NCBI RefSeq assembly: GCF_000519045.1
Contig: NZ_KI912532.1
Coordinates: forward strand, 1,612,001-1,676,000
Length of the DNA stretch: 64,000 nucleotides
Source of the DNA: Dechloromonas agitata is5
Lineage (GTDB): Bacteria; Pseudomonadota; Gammaproteobacteria; Burkholderiales; Rhodocyclaceae
Direction of reading: 5' to 3'
This document shows, one piece after another, positions 17,966 through 27,200 of the stretch. A program made the position numbers and the translations under genes. Positions within the stretch are counted from its first letter, which is position 1. Each line of letters begins with the position of its first letter. The notes below the pieces were generated by a model, which did no database searches, was not told the DNA's origin, and saw nothing but the letters and a program-made list of their open reading frames with translations.

Positions 17966-19336
17966 ATGCTCGACAACCTGACTACCCGCCTTGCGCGCGT
18001 CATGAAGACGCTGAAGGGCGAAGCCCGCCTGACCGAATCCAATATCGCCGATGCCTTGCGCGAAGTGCGGATGGCGTTGCTCGAGGCCGATGTGGCTTTG
18101 CCGGTGGTCAAGGATTTCATCGCCGCCGTCAAGGAAAAGGCGGTCGGCCAGGAGGTCATTGGTTCGCTGAACCCCGGGCAGGCCTTGATCGGGGTCGTGC
18201 ATGGCGAACTGACCAAGATCATGGGCGACGCCCATGAAGGAATCAACTTCAATACCCAGCCGCCCGCCATCGTGCTGATGGCCGGCCTGCAGGGCGCCGG
18301 CAAGACGACCACGGTCGGCAAGCTGGCCAAGTTCCTCAGGGAAAACCACAAGAAGAAGGTGCTGGTCGTCTCGTGCGACGTTTATCGTCCGGCCGCCATC
18401 GAACAGCTGAAATTGGTTGCCAGCCAGGCGGGCGTCGATTTCTTCCCGTCCGCCGTCGGTGAAAAGCCGGAGGCCATTGCCGCGGGCGCCATCGACTGGG
18501 CGAAACGGCATTACCACGATGTGCTGCTGGTCGATACGGCGGGTCGTCTGGCCATCGACGAAGAGATGATGGCCGAGATCAAGCGCCTGCACGCCGCGAT
18601 CAATCCGATCGAGACGCTGTTCGTGGTCGATGCCATGCTGGGTCAGGATGCCGTCAATACGGCGCGAGCCTTCAACGAGGCCCTGCCGCTGACCGGGGTC
18701 GTGCTGACCAAGCTCGATGGCGATGCGCGCGGCGGGGCGGCGCTCTCCGTTCGCCACATCACGGGCAAGCCGATCAAGTTCGCCGGCGTTGGCGAGAAAT
18801 TGAGTGGCCTGGAGGCCTTTCATCCTGAGCGCATGGCGTCCCGCATCCTCGGCATGGGGGACGTGCTGTCGCTGATCGAGGAGGCGCGCAAGGGGCTGGA
18901 CGAGGAAAAGGCCGTTGCGTTTGCCAAGAAGCTCAAGTCTGGCAAGGGCTTCGACCTCAACGACTTCAAGGAGCAGATCGCCCAGATGCGCAACATGGGC
19001 GGCCTGACCTCGCTGATGGACAAGATGCCGGCGCAGATCGCCCAGATGGCCGGGCAGCTGCCGGCCGGTGCGGAGGGCAAGATCATCGGGCGCGTCGAGG
19101 GCATCATCAATTCGATGACCCCGGCCGAACGCGCCAAGCCGGAACTGATCAAGGCCAGCCGCAAGCGCCGTATCGCCATGGGCGCTGGGGTGCAGGTTCA
19201 GGAAGTTAATCGTCTGCTCAACCAGTTCGAACAGACGCAGAAGATGATGAAGCAGTTTTCCAAGGGCGGCATCGGCAAGCTGATGCGCGGCATGAAGGGC
19301 ATGCTGCCCGGGGGAATGGGCGGCCTCGGCCGCTGA
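17966..19336 (+). CDS. ffh: Signal recognition particle protein Ffh
   Basis: A 456-residue GTPase that binds 4.5S RNA and nascent membrane-protein signals and delivers ribosomes to FtsY. The N domain is at about 1-90 and starts MLDNLTTRLARVMKTLKGEARL. The G domain has the P-loop GLQGAGKTTT near residue 108, DTAGRL and TKLDGDARGGAAL. The methionine-rich M domain (about 300-456) ends with a GMKGMLPGGMGGLG tail. The frame is open upstream but homology begins at the ATG at 17966. The stop is immediately next to the converging transglycosylase stop, with no space between the genes. Confidence 0.97.
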   Translation: MLDNLTTRLARVMKTLKGEARLTESNIADALREVRMALLEADVALPVVKDFIAAVKEKAVGQEVIGSLNPGQALIGVVHGELTKIMGDAHEGINFNTQPPAIVLMAGLQGAGKTTTVGKLAKFLRENHKKKVLVVSCDVYRPAAIEQLKLVASQAGVDFFPSAVGEKPEAIAAGAIDWAKRHYHDVLLVDTAGRLAIDEEMMAEIKRLHAAINPIETLFVVDAMLGQDAVNTARAFNEALPLTGVVLTKLDGDARGGAALSVRHITGKPIKFAGVGEKLSGLEAFHPERMASRILGMGDVLSLIEEARKGLDEEKAVAFAKKLKSGKGFDLNDFKEQIAQMRNMGGLTSLMDKMPAQIAQMAGQLPAGAEGKIIGRVEGIINSMTPAERAKPELIKASRKRRIAMGAGVQVQEVNRLLNQFEQTQKMMKQFSKGGIGKLMRGMKGMLPGGMGGLGR

Positions 19337-19951
19337 TCAGTTGGGGGCGGCCTGCGCCAGGCGGGCAGGCCTTTCGTATTGCCACTGGTTCTGCCAGGCG
19401 GCGCGCACCATGTTGGGATACTCCGGCTTGCCCAGGCTGCCGTTGTAGCGGCCCAGTGCACGGTAGAGGTCGCCTTTTTCGATTTCGAGGTAGTGGCGGA
19501 GGATTGTGCAACCGTAGCGCAGGTTGGTGCGCAGGTCGAACAGCGAATCGTCCGGGCGACCGATCAGTTTCACCCAGAAGGGCATGACCTGCATGTAGCC
19601 GCGGGCGCCGGCCGAGGACACGGCGTATTTGCGGAAGCCCGATTCGACCTGCATCAGGCCGAGCACCAGTTGCGGATCGAGACCCGCCCGAGTGGCTTCG
19701 TAATGCACGCTGCGCAGCAGGTCGATCCGGTATTCCCGGTTGGGAATGCGTTTTTCGAGACGCGGCGACATGGCGGCGAGCCAGTCGACTGCCTCCATCG
19801 GTGTCTTGAACGACGTGACACTCGGCCGGCTATCGGAAACGGCCTTGTGCAGGGCAGCCTGGACGCTGGCTGAGAGCGGCTCATATTTCTGGGCGCCGGC
19901 GAACGCCGCCGACGCACTTGACAACAACAGTGCGACGATCAGGCGGCGCAC
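19337..19951 (-). CDS. Lytic transglycosylase with SLT domain
   Basis: A 204-residue protein with a signal peptide ([20 protein letters not shown]) and a C-terminal lysozyme-like SLT domain. The catalytic Glu is in [20 protein letters not shown], followed by the [10 protein letters not shown] motif and [13 protein letters not shown]. Such enzymes cut the peptidoglycan glycan strand to make 1,6-anhydromuramyl ends. The small size resembles MltC/EmtA-like or pilus-associated transglycosylases. The 5' end overlaps the 3' end of proS by 13 bases, so it is probably co-transcribed with proS. Confidence 0.9.
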   Translation of the reverse strand: MRRLIVALLLSSASAAFAGAQKYEPLSASVQAALHKAVSDSRPSVTSFKTPMEAVDWLAAMSPRLEKRIPNREYRIDLLRSVHYEATRAGLDPQLVLGLMQVESGFRKYAVSSAGARGYMQVMPFWVKLIGRPDDSLFDLRTNLRYGCTILRHYLEIEKGDLYRALGRYNGSLGKPEYPNMVRAAWQNQWQYERPARLAQAAPN

Positions 19952-21669
19952 AGTTTCCCTTGCAGCAGGGCCAGGATGTTGCTTTGGGCGACCATGGTGG
20001 CTTCGGCTTCGGTGCGGCCCTTGTATTCGAACTGGCCGTCCTTCAGCCCGCGTTCGCCGATAACGACACGATGGGGGATACCGATCAGTTCCATGTCGGC
20101 GAACATCACGCCCGGACGCTCGTTGCGGTCATCAAGCACGACATCGATGCCGGCCTGCTTCAGTTCGGCATAAAGCCGGTCGGCGGCGGCCTTGACGGCA
20201 TCGCTCTTGTGGTAGCCCATCGGTACGATGCAGACCTCGAACGGCGCGATGGTGGTCGGCAGCACGATGCCCTTGTCGTCATTGCCCTGCTCAATGGCAG
20301 CGCCGACGATGCGCGACACGCCGATACCGTAGCAGCCCATTTCCATGATCTGGCTCTTGCCGTTCTCATCCAGGAAGGCGCAGTTGAGCGCCTTGGCGTA
20401 TTTGCTGCGCAACTGGAAGATGTGGCCGACTTCGATGCCGCGGCAGATGTCGAGAACCCCCTTGCCGTCAGGCGCGGGATCTCCGGCAACGACGTTGCGG
20501 ATGTCGACGACCGCCGGCTCTGGCAGGTCGCGGCCGAAATTGACGCCGCACAGGTGGTAGCCGGCTTCATTGGCGCCACAGACGAAATCGGCCAGGTTGG
20601 CGACGCTGCGATCGGCAAAAACGAGCACCTTGTCCCGGTCGATGCCTACCGGCCCGATGAAGCCCGGCTTGCAGCCGAGGCGCTCGATGACCTCTTCGTC
20701 GGTGGCAAAGCGGAACGGGCTGAGTGCGTCGATCTTGCTTGCCTTGACTTCGTTCAGTTCATGATCGCCGCGCAGCAGAAGCAGGGCGAAGGTCTTGCTG
20801 CCCTCCTGGTTCTCGCTGACCACGGCGATCGACTTGACAATGCGGTCGAGCGGCACGGCGAGGAATTGGGCGACATCGGCACAGGCCATTCTGCCAGGGG
20901 TGTGGACCTTTTCCATGGCCAGCGTGGCAGCGGGGCGCGGTGCGCTCGGCGCCAGTGCTTCGGCAAGTTCGACGTTGGCGGCATAGTCCGAGGTCGGGCA
21001 GAAGGCGATGTCGTCTTCGCCAGAGTCGGCCAGCACGTGGAACTCATGCGAGCCGGTACCGCCGATCGAGCCGGTGTCGGCCGCCACGGCACGGAATTTC
21101 AGGCCGAGGCGGGTGAAGATGCGGCCGTAGGTCGCGTACATGTTGCCGTATTCGCGCTGCAGATCCTCGAAGGAGCTGTGGAAGGAGTAACCGTCCTTCA
21201 TCAGGAACTCGCGACCGCGCATGACGCCGAAGCGCGGGCGGATTTCGTCGCGGAACTTGCTCTGGATCTGGTAGAGGTGGATTGGCAACTGGCGGTAGCT
21301 CTTGACGTCGCGTCGTACGACATCGGTGATGACTTCCTCATGCGTCGGGCCGATCACGAAGTCCCGCTGGTGGCGGTCCTTGAAGCGCAGCAACTCCGGT
21401 CCATAGCCGGGGCCGCGCCCGGATTCTTCCCACAGCTCGAAAGGCTGGACCGCGGGCATCAGCAACTCCAGGGCGCCAGCGGCATTCATTTCCTCGCGCA
21501 CGATGTTCTCGACCTTGCGCAGCACGCGCAGACCCAGCGGCATCCAGGTGTAGATGCCGGCGGCTGCCCGTTTGATGTAGCCGGCCCGCAGCATCAGTTT
21601 CTGGCTGACGACTTCGGCATCGGCCGGGGCTTCCTTGAGAGTGGTGAAAAAGAACTGCGAGGTGCGCAT
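19939..21669 (-). CDS. proS: Prolyl-tRNA synthetase, bacterial type with editing domain
   Basis: A 576-residue class IIa synthetase. It begins [20 protein letters not shown], with motif 1 in [18 protein letters not shown], motif 2 with [22 protein letters not shown], and motif 3 in the [14 protein letters not shown] region. The insertion between motifs 2 and 3 (about 225-390) is the INS editing domain that clears Ala-tRNA-Pro, with a [14 protein letters not shown] stretch. The C-terminal anticodon domain ends near residue 575. It is divergent from rppH across about 110 bases. Confidence 0.97.
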   Translation of the reverse strand: MRTSQFFFTTLKEAPADAEVVSQKLMLRAGYIKRAAAGIYTWMPLGLRVLRKVENIVREEMNAAGALELLMPAVQPFELWEESGRGPGYGPELLRFKDRHQRDFVIGPTHEEVITDVVRRDVKSYRQLPIHLYQIQSKFRDEIRPRFGVMRGREFLMKDGYSFHSSFEDLQREYGNMYATYGRIFTRLGLKFRAVAADTGSIGGTGSHEFHVLADSGEDDIAFCPTSDYAANVELAEALAPSAPRPAATLAMEKVHTPGRMACADVAQFLAVPLDRIVKSIAVVSENQEGSKTFALLLLRGDHELNEVKASKIDALSPFRFATDEEVIERLGCKPGFIGPVGIDRDKVLVFADRSVANLADFVCGANEAGYHLCGVNFGRDLPEPAVVDIRNVVAGDPAPDGKGVLDICRGIEVGHIFQLRSKYAKALNCAFLDENGKSQIMEMGCYGIGVSRIVGAAIEQGNDDKGIVLPTTIAPFEVCIVPMGYHKSDAVKAAADRLYAELKQAGIDVVLDDRNERPGVMFADMELIGIPHRVVIGERGLKDGQFEYKGRTEAEATMVAQSNILALLQGKLCAA

Positions 21670-21781
21670 GGGATGCTCTTGAATTCGTTGCTAAACCTTC
21701 ATTTTACACGGCCCCGCTTCTTTGCATGTGGCCCCCCTTTGTGAAAGAATCGGGGCAACTATTAATTTTTGCAGGATTTTT

Positions 21782-22333
21782 ATGCTCGACCGTGAAGGCT
21801 ATCGCCCGAACGTCGGCATCATTCTTTGTAACGCCAAAAACGAGGTTTTCTGGGGTAAGCGCATTCGGGAGCATTCCTGGCAGTTTCCGCAAGGTGGCAT
21901 CAAGCGCGGCGAAACGCCGGAAGAGGCCATGTATCGCGAACTGTACGAAGAGGTCGGGCTGTTGCCCGAGCACGTGCGTATCCTCGGTCGAACCAAGGGG
22001 TGGTTGCGTTACGAAGTGCCGACACATTGGATCAAGCGCGAGTGGCGTGGTTCCTACAAAGGCCAGAAGCAGATCTGGTTCCTGTTACGGCTGGTCGGGC
22101 GGGACAACGATGTGAGCTTGCGGGCGACCAGCAAGCCCGAGTTCGACGCCTGGCGCTGGAACGATTACTGGGTGCCGCTGGATGCCGTGATCGAATTCAA
22201 GCGCACGGTTTATGAACAGGCGTTGAACGAACTCGTCCGTTTCCTCGATGTCGACCGCAAGGCACTGCGCCAGCAACGGCGTGATGTGGTGGCGCAGGAT
22301 TCTCCGTCCGGTACGACGCAGGAGGATGCCTAA
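21782..22333 (+). CDS. rppH: RNA pyrophosphohydrolase
   Basis: A 183-residue Nudix enzyme that removes pyrophosphate from the 5' end of mRNA and triggers RNase E-dependent decay. It begins [17 protein letters not shown] as in E. coli RppH. The Nudix box is at about residues 37-59 ([20 protein letters not shown] plus VGL). The [15 protein letters not shown] context and KQIWFLLRL are family features. I chose the ATG at 21782 over an upstream in-frame start because of homology and an AGGA ribosome site. The divergent proS-rppH arrangement is usual in betaproteobacteria. It is followed within two bases by the CNP1-like gene. Confidence 0.94.
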   Translation: MLDREGYRPNVGIILCNAKNEVFWGKRIREHSWQFPQGGIKRGETPEEAMYRELYEEVGLLPEHVRILGRTKGWLRYEVPTHWIKREWRGSYKGQKQIWFLLRLVGRDNDVSLRATSKPEFDAWRWNDYWVPLDAVIEFKRTVYEQALNELVRFLDVDRKALRQQRRDVVAQDSPSGTTQEDA

Positions 22334-22335
22334 CC

Positions 22336-22857
22336 ATGGCCGTTCGATTGCATCCCGTCTGGCTGCTCGCGGCCGCCTGCTGGCTCGCCGTGGCGCCCGT
22401 TGCCGCCGAAGAAGACGATTACGAGCCGGCCCGGGAGTGGCGGGAGGGCGAAGTGCAGTTTCCGTCCTACCCGGCGCCAGAAAACCTGCTGCCGCTTTAC
22501 GTCAGTGCCGCCACCGCCAACAAGTTTTTCATCGATGGGGCGACCCTCAGTGTTGGTGCCGATGGTGTCATTCGCTACGTGTTGGTCGTTGAAACGCCGC
22601 AAGGCGGGCGTAACGTGACTTTTGAGGGGATGCGCTGCGAAGCCCGTGCCCGGCGCATCTATGCCTCCGGCCGGGCGGATGGCAGCTGGTCCAAGGCGCG
22701 CAAGGATGAATGGGTGAGAATCCAGGATGCTTACGCCAATCGTCAGCACGCGGCGCTCTTTCTTGAATATTTCTGTCCGTTCGGCAACGCGGTGCGTAAT
22801 GCGGCCGAAGCCAGGGATGCCCTGGTGCGGGGTGGACATCCGGATGTCCGTCGGTGA
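22336..22857 (+). CDS. CNP1-like family secreted protein
   Basis: A 173-residue protein with a signal peptide (cleavage near AAEEDDYE). It has the CNP1-like domain: a [21 protein letters not shown] lead-in, [20 protein letters not shown] and [18 protein letters not shown]. The family is named after a Neisseria cryptic protein and is almost confined to betaproteobacteria; its function is unknown. It lies between rppH and coq7 with tight spacing. The stop overlaps the GTG start of coq7. Confidence 0.82.
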   Translation: MAVRLHPVWLLAAACWLAVAPVAAEEDDYEPAREWREGEVQFPSYPAPENLLPLYVSAATANKFFIDGATLSVGADGVIRYVLVVETPQGGRNVTFEGMRCEARARRIYASGRADGSWSKARKDEWVRIQDAYANRQHAALFLEYFCPFGNAVRNAAEARDALVRGGHPDVRR

Positions 22858-23486
22858 GCCCCGTGTTTGCTGATCGTCTGATCATCGAATTTGACCGGGC
22901 GCTGCGCACGGTTTTCGCGCCCGCCCGGAGCATTCGACCGACGCCGGGGGGCTCCTGCGTCGAGCCCGATCTGGATGAGGCTGAGCGGCAACATGCGATT
23001 GGCTTGATGCGGGTTAATCATTGCGGCGAAATCTGTGCGCAGGCTCTTTATCAGGGGCAGGCGCTGACGTCGCGGGATCCTTCGGTACGCGAGGCGTTGC
23101 GTGTTGCGGCCGATGAGGAGACTGAGCATCTGGCGTGGACGGAGTCACGCATCGCCGAACTGGGCGGCCGCAAGAGTCTGCTCAATCCACTCTGGTACGT
23201 CGGATCGCTGTCGTTGGGGGTGCTGGCCGGGGCGCTGGGTGATAAGTGGAATCTGGGTTTTCTGGCAGAGACGGAGCGCCAGGTGGAAGCCCATCTTGAT
23301 GGCCATTTGCAGGAATTGCCGATACAGGATGTGAAGTCGCGGGCCATCGTCGATCAGATGCGCCTCGATGAAATCCGCCACGCCGACATGGCAATCGCCC
23401 ATGGCGCCTCTGAACTGCCCGGTGCGGCGAGACTCGCGATGAGGTTGGCGGCAAAGGTGATGACCTCTGCCGCCTACCGGCTTTAG
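22854..23486 (+). CDS. coq7: Demethoxyubiquinone hydroxylase (Coq7/UbiF-type diiron)
   Basis: A 210-residue diiron monooxygenase that hydroxylates demethoxyubiquinone in ubiquinone synthesis. The ligands form two Glu...ExxH halves: [15 protein letters not shown] with [14 protein letters not shown], then [12 protein letters not shown] with [10 protein letters not shown]. The N-terminal [13 protein letters not shown] matches the family start. The start codon is GTG at 22854, overlapping the preceding stop (GTGA); no ATG in the right place exists. It uses molecular oxygen, so it complements the FAD-type UbiH homologue at 62201 in aerobic quinone synthesis. Confidence 0.93.
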   Translation: MSPVFADRLIIEFDRALRTVFAPARSIRPTPGGSCVEPDLDEAERQHAIGLMRVNHCGEICAQALYQGQALTSRDPSVREALRVAADEETEHLAWTESRIAELGGRKSLLNPLWYVGSLSLGVLAGALGDKWNLGFLAETERQVEAHLDGHLQELPIQDVKSRAIVDQMRLDEIRHADMAIAHGASELPGAARLAMRLAAKVMTSAAYRL

Positions 23487-23503
23487 GCGCTCCCGGGGAG
23501 CGG

Positions 23504-23932
23504 TCAGGCTTCGTCGATGATCTCGAAATCCGAGGTGATCTCGGCGGTCTTGCCAATCATGATGGATGCCGAGCAGTATTTTTCCTTGGATAGCGCGATG
23601 GCTCGAGCAACCGCATCCGGCTTGAGGTTTTTGCCTTTCACCCGGTAGTGCAGGTGAATGCGGGTGAAGACCTTTGGGTCGCTGTCAGCACGCTCGGCCT
23701 GAAGGCTGACGTCGCAGGCGCTAACCTGGTGCCGCCCTTTTTTCAGGATCAGGACGACGTCAAAGGCTGAGCAGCCGCCTGTTCCGGCGAGCACCATTTC
23801 CATGGGGCGCAATCCGATATTCCTGCCGCCAGCTTCGGGGGCTCCATCCATTACCACGGCGTGGCCGCTACCAGTTTCCGCAACGAAGGCCATGCCTGCG
23901 TCGTTGCCCATCCACCTTACTGTGCATTCCAT
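23504..23932 (-). CDS. OsmC/Ohr family protein
   Basis: A 142-residue protein of the OsmC/Ohr fold. The second half has the resolving-cysteine signature (SKEKYCSASIMIG), and the first conserved cysteine is in GTGGCSAFDVV, inside a helix. These two cysteines reduce organic hydroperoxides in characterised members. The RNIGLRPMEMVLAG context fits the YhfA-like OsmC subgroup rather than Ohr. It converges with coq7 and stands alone, with a ribosome site (AAGGAGAA) before the ATG. The 500 bases beyond it contain the candidate small RNA described separately. Confidence 0.87.
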   Translation of the reverse strand: MECTVRWMGNDAGMAFVAETGSGHAVVMDGAPEAGGRNIGLRPMEMVLAGTGGCSAFDVVLILKKGRHQVSACDVSLQAERADSDPKVFTRIHLHYRVKGKNLKPDAVARAIALSKEKYCSASIMIGKTAEITSDFEIIDEA

Positions 23933-24155
23933 GTTGTTCTCCTTGCGAGGGTCCGGATTTTAGCGGAATTACAAGCGGGAGGCTTGTTCTGCTCAATTGC
24001 TGCAATGCAGCAAAGAAAGTAGTCGATTCGGTGTTTGATAAAAGTAAAATTTGTGTTATCAACTGTTGAATCGATGTCATGAATTATTTCAATATTACAT
24101 TAAATCAATGTTTTATATGTGATACATTCGGTGAATAAATTAATACAATAATGAA

Positions 24156-24206
24156 TTGTGCGTCGCACAAATATTTCTTGATTGGCCGTAGGGGATCGTG
24201 CACAAT
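24156..24206 (+). promoter_or_regulatory. Promoter and upstream palindrome of candidate small RNA
   Basis: A perfect 15-base palindrome, TTGTGCGTCGCACAA, lies at 24156-24170. Eight bases later a TTGATT -35 (24178-24183) and CACAAT -10 (24201-24206) are separated by 17 bases, predicting a start near 24213. The sequence from 23950 to 24175 is markedly AT-rich for this genome and shows no gene. The palindrome is in a good place for an activator or upstream-binding repressor; its protein is unknown. Confidence 0.5.
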
Positions 24207-24212
24207 GCAAAG

Positions 24213-24324
24213 CGTACGAACTGCAGTGACTTGTTCAGCGATAGGTTCTTCAGTTCAGATTTGTCTCCTCCACCCTCCTCCTTTGGTGTGGATTTAACGC
24301 GGCTCAGCGAGCCGCGTTTTTTTT
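24213..24324 (+). ncRNA. Candidate small RNA with anti-Shine-Dalgarno loop
   Basis: The segment between the promoter at 24178-24206 and a strong terminator has no coding frame but shows three stem-loops. The first is closed by GAACTG (24218-24223) with CAGTTC (24251-24256). The second has CACC (24271-24274) and GGTG (24285-24288) arms around the loop CTCCTCCTTT, which mimics the 3' end of 16S rRNA. The third is the terminator. A family of toxic betaproteobacterial small RNAs with an anti-Shine-Dalgarno loop has been reported from a cloning-toxicity screen; this fits that description, but I could not compare sequences. It would act by base-pairing with ribosome binding sites. The transcript ends would settle it. 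Confidence 0.55.
24297..24324 (+). terminator. Strong terminator of the candidate small RNA
   Basis: Perfect nine-base arms (ACGCGGCTC/GAGCCGCGT) with a three-base loop are followed by eight T. No protein-coding gene on this strand ends nearby (coq7 stops 810 bases upstream with the OsmC gene in between on the other strand), which implies an RNA gene. Confidence 0.9.
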
Positions 24325-24354
24325 GCCTGATCGGCCGGTCTGGATGCAAAGGGA

Positions 24355-24384
24355 TTGACAGCCGGTTTCGGAGTCGACTAAAAT
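24355..24384 (+). promoter_or_regulatory. Sigma-70 promoter of rplM-rpsI
   Basis: A perfect TTGACA (24355-24360), an 18-base spacer and TAAAAT (24379-24384) precede rplM by about 48 bases. The predicted leader is short and shows no obvious ribosomal-protein binding structure. Confidence 0.8.
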
Positions 24385-24432
24385 CCGCGCCTTTCTCCAA
24401 TCTGCGCCCAATTTTTTCAGGACGGCACACAC

Positions 24433-24861
24433 ATGAAAACGTTTTCCGCCAAGCCACATGAGGTGAAGCGCGAGTGGTTTGTGGTAGACGCCACGGACAA
24501 GGTGCTCGGCCGCCTCGCCACCGAAATCGCTCGTCGCCTTCGCGGCAAGCACAAGGCTATCTACACTCCGCACGTTGACACCGGCGACTTCATCGTTGTC
24601 ACCAACGTGGACAAGCTGACCGTTACCGGTAACAAGGCCGAAGACAAGAAGTACTTCCGCCACTCCGGCTATCCGGGCGGTATCTACGAAACCAACTTCA
24701 AGAAGATGCAGCAACGCTTCCCGGGTCGTGCCCTGGAAACCGCCGTCAAGGGCATGCTGCCGAAGGGTCCGCTGGGCTACGCCATGCTGAAGAAGCTGAA
24801 GTGCTACGCCGGCGACCAGCATCCGCACACTGCCCAGCAGCCGAAGGCTCTGGAAATCTAA
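24433..24861 (+). CDS. rplM: 50S ribosomal protein L13
   Basis: A 142-residue early-assembly protein of the large subunit, binding 23S rRNA. It begins [20 protein letters not shown] and contains the signature [24 protein letters not shown] and a central [12 protein letters not shown] loop, then [20 protein letters not shown]. Length and ends match the family. It is followed after nine bases by rpsI, the universal bacterial pair, and is expressed from the promoter at 24355-24384. Confidence 0.99.
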   Translation: MKTFSAKPHEVKREWFVVDATDKVLGRLATEIARRLRGKHKAIYTPHVDTGDFIVVTNVDKLTVTGNKAEDKKYFRHSGYPGGIYETNFKKMQQRFPGRALETAVKGMLPKGPLGYAMLKKLKCYAGDQHPHTAQQPKALEI

Positions 24862-24870
24862 GGGGGTATC

Positions 24871-25263
24871 ATGGCTGAAGGTTATTTCTACGGCACTGGT
24901 CGTCGCAAGAGCGCCGTTGCTCGTGTTTTCATGAAGCGTGGCTCCGGTTCCATCGTGGTCAACGGCAAGCCGGTTGATCAGTTTTTCTCGCGCGAAACCG
25001 GTCGCATGATCGTTCGCCAGCCGCTCGCTCTGGTCGAGCAGCTGAATGGTTTCGACATCAAGGTCAATGTGACCGGTGGCGGTGAATCCGGCCAAGCCGG
25101 TGCCGTTCGTCACGGCATCACCCGTGCGCTGATCGAATACGATGCAGCACTGAAGTCGGCTCTGTCGAAGGCTGGTTTCGTTACCCGTGATGCTCGCGAA
25201 GTGGAGCGTAAGAAGGTTGGCTTCCACAAGGCGCGTCGTCGCAAGCAGTTCTCCAAGCGCTAA
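24871..25263 (+). CDS. rpsI: 30S ribosomal protein S9
   Basis: A 130-residue small-subunit protein whose C-terminal tail reaches the P-site tRNA. It begins [20 protein letters not shown] and contains the signature [19 protein letters not shown]; the tail ends [11 protein letters not shown], with the conserved terminal Lys-Arg. A strong terminator lies about 20 bases after the stop. Confidence 0.99.
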   Translation: MAEGYFYGTGRRKSAVARVFMKRGSGSIVVNGKPVDQFFSRETGRMIVRQPLALVEQLNGFDIKVNVTGGGESGQAGAVRHGITRALIEYDAALKSALSKAGFVTRDAREVERKKVGFHKARRRKQFSKR

Positions 25264-25284
25264 GCCTGTCGCTTGCACACAAGA

Positions 25285-25307
25285 AAGCCGCCCTTGGGCG
25301 GCTTTTT
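25285..25307 (+). terminator. Terminator of rplM-rpsI
   Basis: Perfect arms AAGCCGCCC/GGGCGGCTT with a very short loop, followed by a T-run, about 20 bases after the rpsI stop. Confidence 0.9.
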
Positions 25308-25460
25308 GCATTGGTACGCCCGGTGCGGCGCCCTTCAGATGGGTTCCGTCACGGCTTGCCTGCTTCCGCAGTGCGTTTCCATGGGGCGTGAAGGTGTTTG
25401 ATGAGCGGCCATATCGGTTAATCTAGCGTTTTGGCGGCCCGGCAGGCGTGGCCGTTCGAG

Positions 25461-26210
25461 ATGATATTGCGGATCGGGAGCGACGTGCCAAGGGCCTCGG
25501 TAGTGAAGAAAATCAGGACGCTCAGGCGACATTATGGCGTGATGGCACCCAAGTTGGTGGTTCGTCGCCATGTCGCACGGGGCTGGTATGTTTTCGCCCT
25601 GCTTGGTTTGTCGCTGGTGATGCTGCTGCTCGGCTGGGGGGGGGCGCGCTATCAGGGGGGCGGTGGGCTGGGGCGGGATGCCGCCAGCTTGCAGGAGCAG
25701 TTGAGCCACCAGGAGGAGGAGTTGGCTTCGCTGCGCGCCAGGGCGGGGGTGGAGCAGAGCGCATTCAGTATCGAGCGTGCCGCCCAGCAGAAGTTGCTTG
25801 CCCGGGTGAAGGAGTTGGAAGCAGAGAATGCGGTCCTCAAGGAGGATATCCGGGTATTCGAGCGTGTGCTGCCGGTGGCGGGGGAGCCGGGGGCGATCGG
25901 TATCGAGAATTTTCGGGTGGCAGTCGACCCGGTCGGGCAATATCGCTACCGATTCCTGTTGGTATTCAGTCCGGACAAGCAGTTCCCCGAGTTCCAGGGG
26001 CGCCTGCGGGTACTTGCCCATTACGCGCTGGGTGACAAGACGGGACAACTGGTGTTGTCACTGAAAAAGGACGATGAGGAAGTTCGCCTGAAGAAGATGC
26101 AGCGCCGTGAGGGAGAGTTCAAGCTGCCAGCCGGCGCGACGCTGGTCGGGCTTGAGGTGCATGTGCTGCAGGGGGATACTTTGAAACTCAAGCGAGTGGC
26201 CAAGCTATAG
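25461..26210 (+). CDS. DUF6776 family membrane-anchored coiled-coil protein
   Basis: A protein of up to 249 residues. A single membrane segment (YVFALLGLSLVMLLLGWGG) near the N-terminus is followed by a coiled coil of about 75 residues rich in Glu, Gln and Ala (LQEQLSHQEEELASLRAR ... LLARVKELEAENAVLKEDI) and a C-terminal beta-rich domain (about 140-249). The function is unknown. It lies nine bases before a bactofilin gene, a frequent pairing, which suggests a joint role in cell shape or polar scaffolding. The start is uncertain: ATG at 25461, TTG at 25431 and GTG at 25503 are all possible, and none has a strong ribosome site. Confidence 0.72.
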   Translation: MILRIGSDVPRASVVKKIRTLRRHYGVMAPKLVVRRHVARGWYVFALLGLSLVMLLLGWGGARYQGGGGLGRDAASLQEQLSHQEEELASLRARAGVEQSAFSIERAAQQKLLARVKELEAENAVLKEDIRVFERVLPVAGEPGAIGIENFRVAVDPVGQYRYRFLLVFSPDKQFPEFQGRLRVLAHYALGDKTGQLVLSLKKDDEEVRLKKMQRREGEFKLPAGATLVGLEVHVLQGDTLKLKRVAKL

Positions 26211-26219
26211 GAGCAGTCG

Positions 26220-26603
26220 ATGTTCGGAAAAAATGGCGAAAGCAAGAAGCCGCAAGGAAAAATAGACAGTTTGATCAGTGCCGGAACGCGTATCGAAGGT
26301 GCCATTCACTTTTCAGGCGGCTTGCGGATCGACGGTGAGGTCAAGGGGAGCGTGCTGGCGGTCGAAGGCGCGTCGGCCTCGACGCTGGTTCTTAGTGAGC
26401 ATGCGCGCATCGAGGGCGGTGTCTCAGTAGCGCATCTGATTACCAATGGCGTGGTGGTTGGCCCGGTTGTCGTGACCGAGTCCCTGGAAATGCAATCGCG
26501 CGCCCGTATCGTCGGCGATGTCGAGTACGTCTCGATCGAAATGCACCAGGGGGCGGTGATCGAAGGGCGCCTAGTGAATCGTGTTGCCACGGAGGGGAAC
26601 TAA
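26220..26603 (+). CDS. Bactofilin family cytoskeletal protein
   Basis: A 127-residue protein with the bactofilin core: a short charged N-terminal tail, then repeated strands of a right-handed beta-helix beginning IDSLISAGTRIEGAIHFSGGLRIDGEVKG and continuing through AHLITNGVVVGPV and ARIVGDVEYVSIEMHQGAVIEGRL. Bactofilins polymerise without nucleotide into filaments that organise peptidoglycan enzymes or appendages. The ATG at 26220 is nine bases after the DUF6776 stop, with GGAG upstream. The size is typical. Confidence 0.9.
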   Translation: MFGKNGESKKPQGKIDSLISAGTRIEGAIHFSGGLRIDGEVKGSVLAVEGASASTLVLSEHARIEGGVSVAHLITNGVVVGPVVVTESLEMQSRARIVGDVEYVSIEMHQGAVIEGRLVNRVATEGN

Positions 26604-26686
26604 CCCGGCGTCGTTCTGACTAATTCCATTGACCGGAGGTTTGCTCCCTCTCATAATCACGCACGAATTTTTATGGAGTATTGTTC

Positions 26687-27037
26687 ATGAATGCAGTTAA
26701 CGACATGGCCGCCCCCCTGGTTTTTACCGATAGCGCGGCGGGTAAAGTCAAGGAGTTGATTGAGGAAGAGGGCAATCCGGGCCTGAAGTTGCGCGTGTTC
26801 GTGACCGGTGGTGGCTGCTCCGGCTTCCAGTACGGCTTCACCTTCGACGAGGAAGTCAATGAAGACGATACGACGATGGAAAAGAATGGCGTCACGCTGC
26901 TGATCGATCCGATGAGCTTCCAGTACCTGGTTGGCGCCGAAATCGACTATACGGAAGGCCTGGAAGGCTCGCAGTTCGTCATTCGCAACCCGAACGCATC
27001 CTCGACCTGCGGTTGCGGCTCTTCCTTCTCGGCCTGA
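26687..27037 (+). CDS. erpA: Iron-sulfur cluster insertion protein ErpA
   Basis: A 116-residue A-type carrier that passes [4Fe-4S] or [2Fe-2S] clusters to apoproteins. The three cluster-binding cysteines are in [11 protein letters not shown] and in [11 protein letters not shown] at the C-terminus. The [24 protein letters not shown] block is typical of ErpA. The ATG at 26687 has a GGAG ribosome site; an earlier TTG in the same frame is less likely. The only erpA in the window, with its own terminator. Confidence 0.95.
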   Translation: MNAVNDMAAPLVFTDSAAGKVKELIEEEGNPGLKLRVFVTGGGCSGFQYGFTFDEEVNEDDTTMEKNGVTLLIDPMSFQYLVGAEIDYTEGLEGSQFVIRNPNASSTCGCGSSFSA

Positions 27038-27080
27038 TCGCCGGGATTGTGCGCTCTGCCAGCCCAGGCTGGCTTGCCGG

Positions 27081-27115
27081 AACGCCCGATGGCCAACATC
27101 GGGCGTTTGCCTTTT
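27081..27115 (+). terminator. Terminator of erpA
   Basis: Perfect 11-base arms (AACGCCCGATG/CATCGGGCGTT) with a five-base loop, followed by TTTGCCTTTT. It lies about 45 bases beyond the erpA stop. Confidence 0.85.
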
Positions 27116-27200
27116 CGGGCGCCGCCTGACAGGTGCCGGTCATCCTTTTTTAATCCTGGGGCGTTACCCTGTGTGGTTTCGATTTGTCCCGGAGAACGTC

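Noticed and set aside
24140..24457. Possible minus-strand gene in the OsmC-rplM gap
   Set aside because: It runs through the small RNA terminator and the rplM promoter, has no ribosome site and no recognisable domain.
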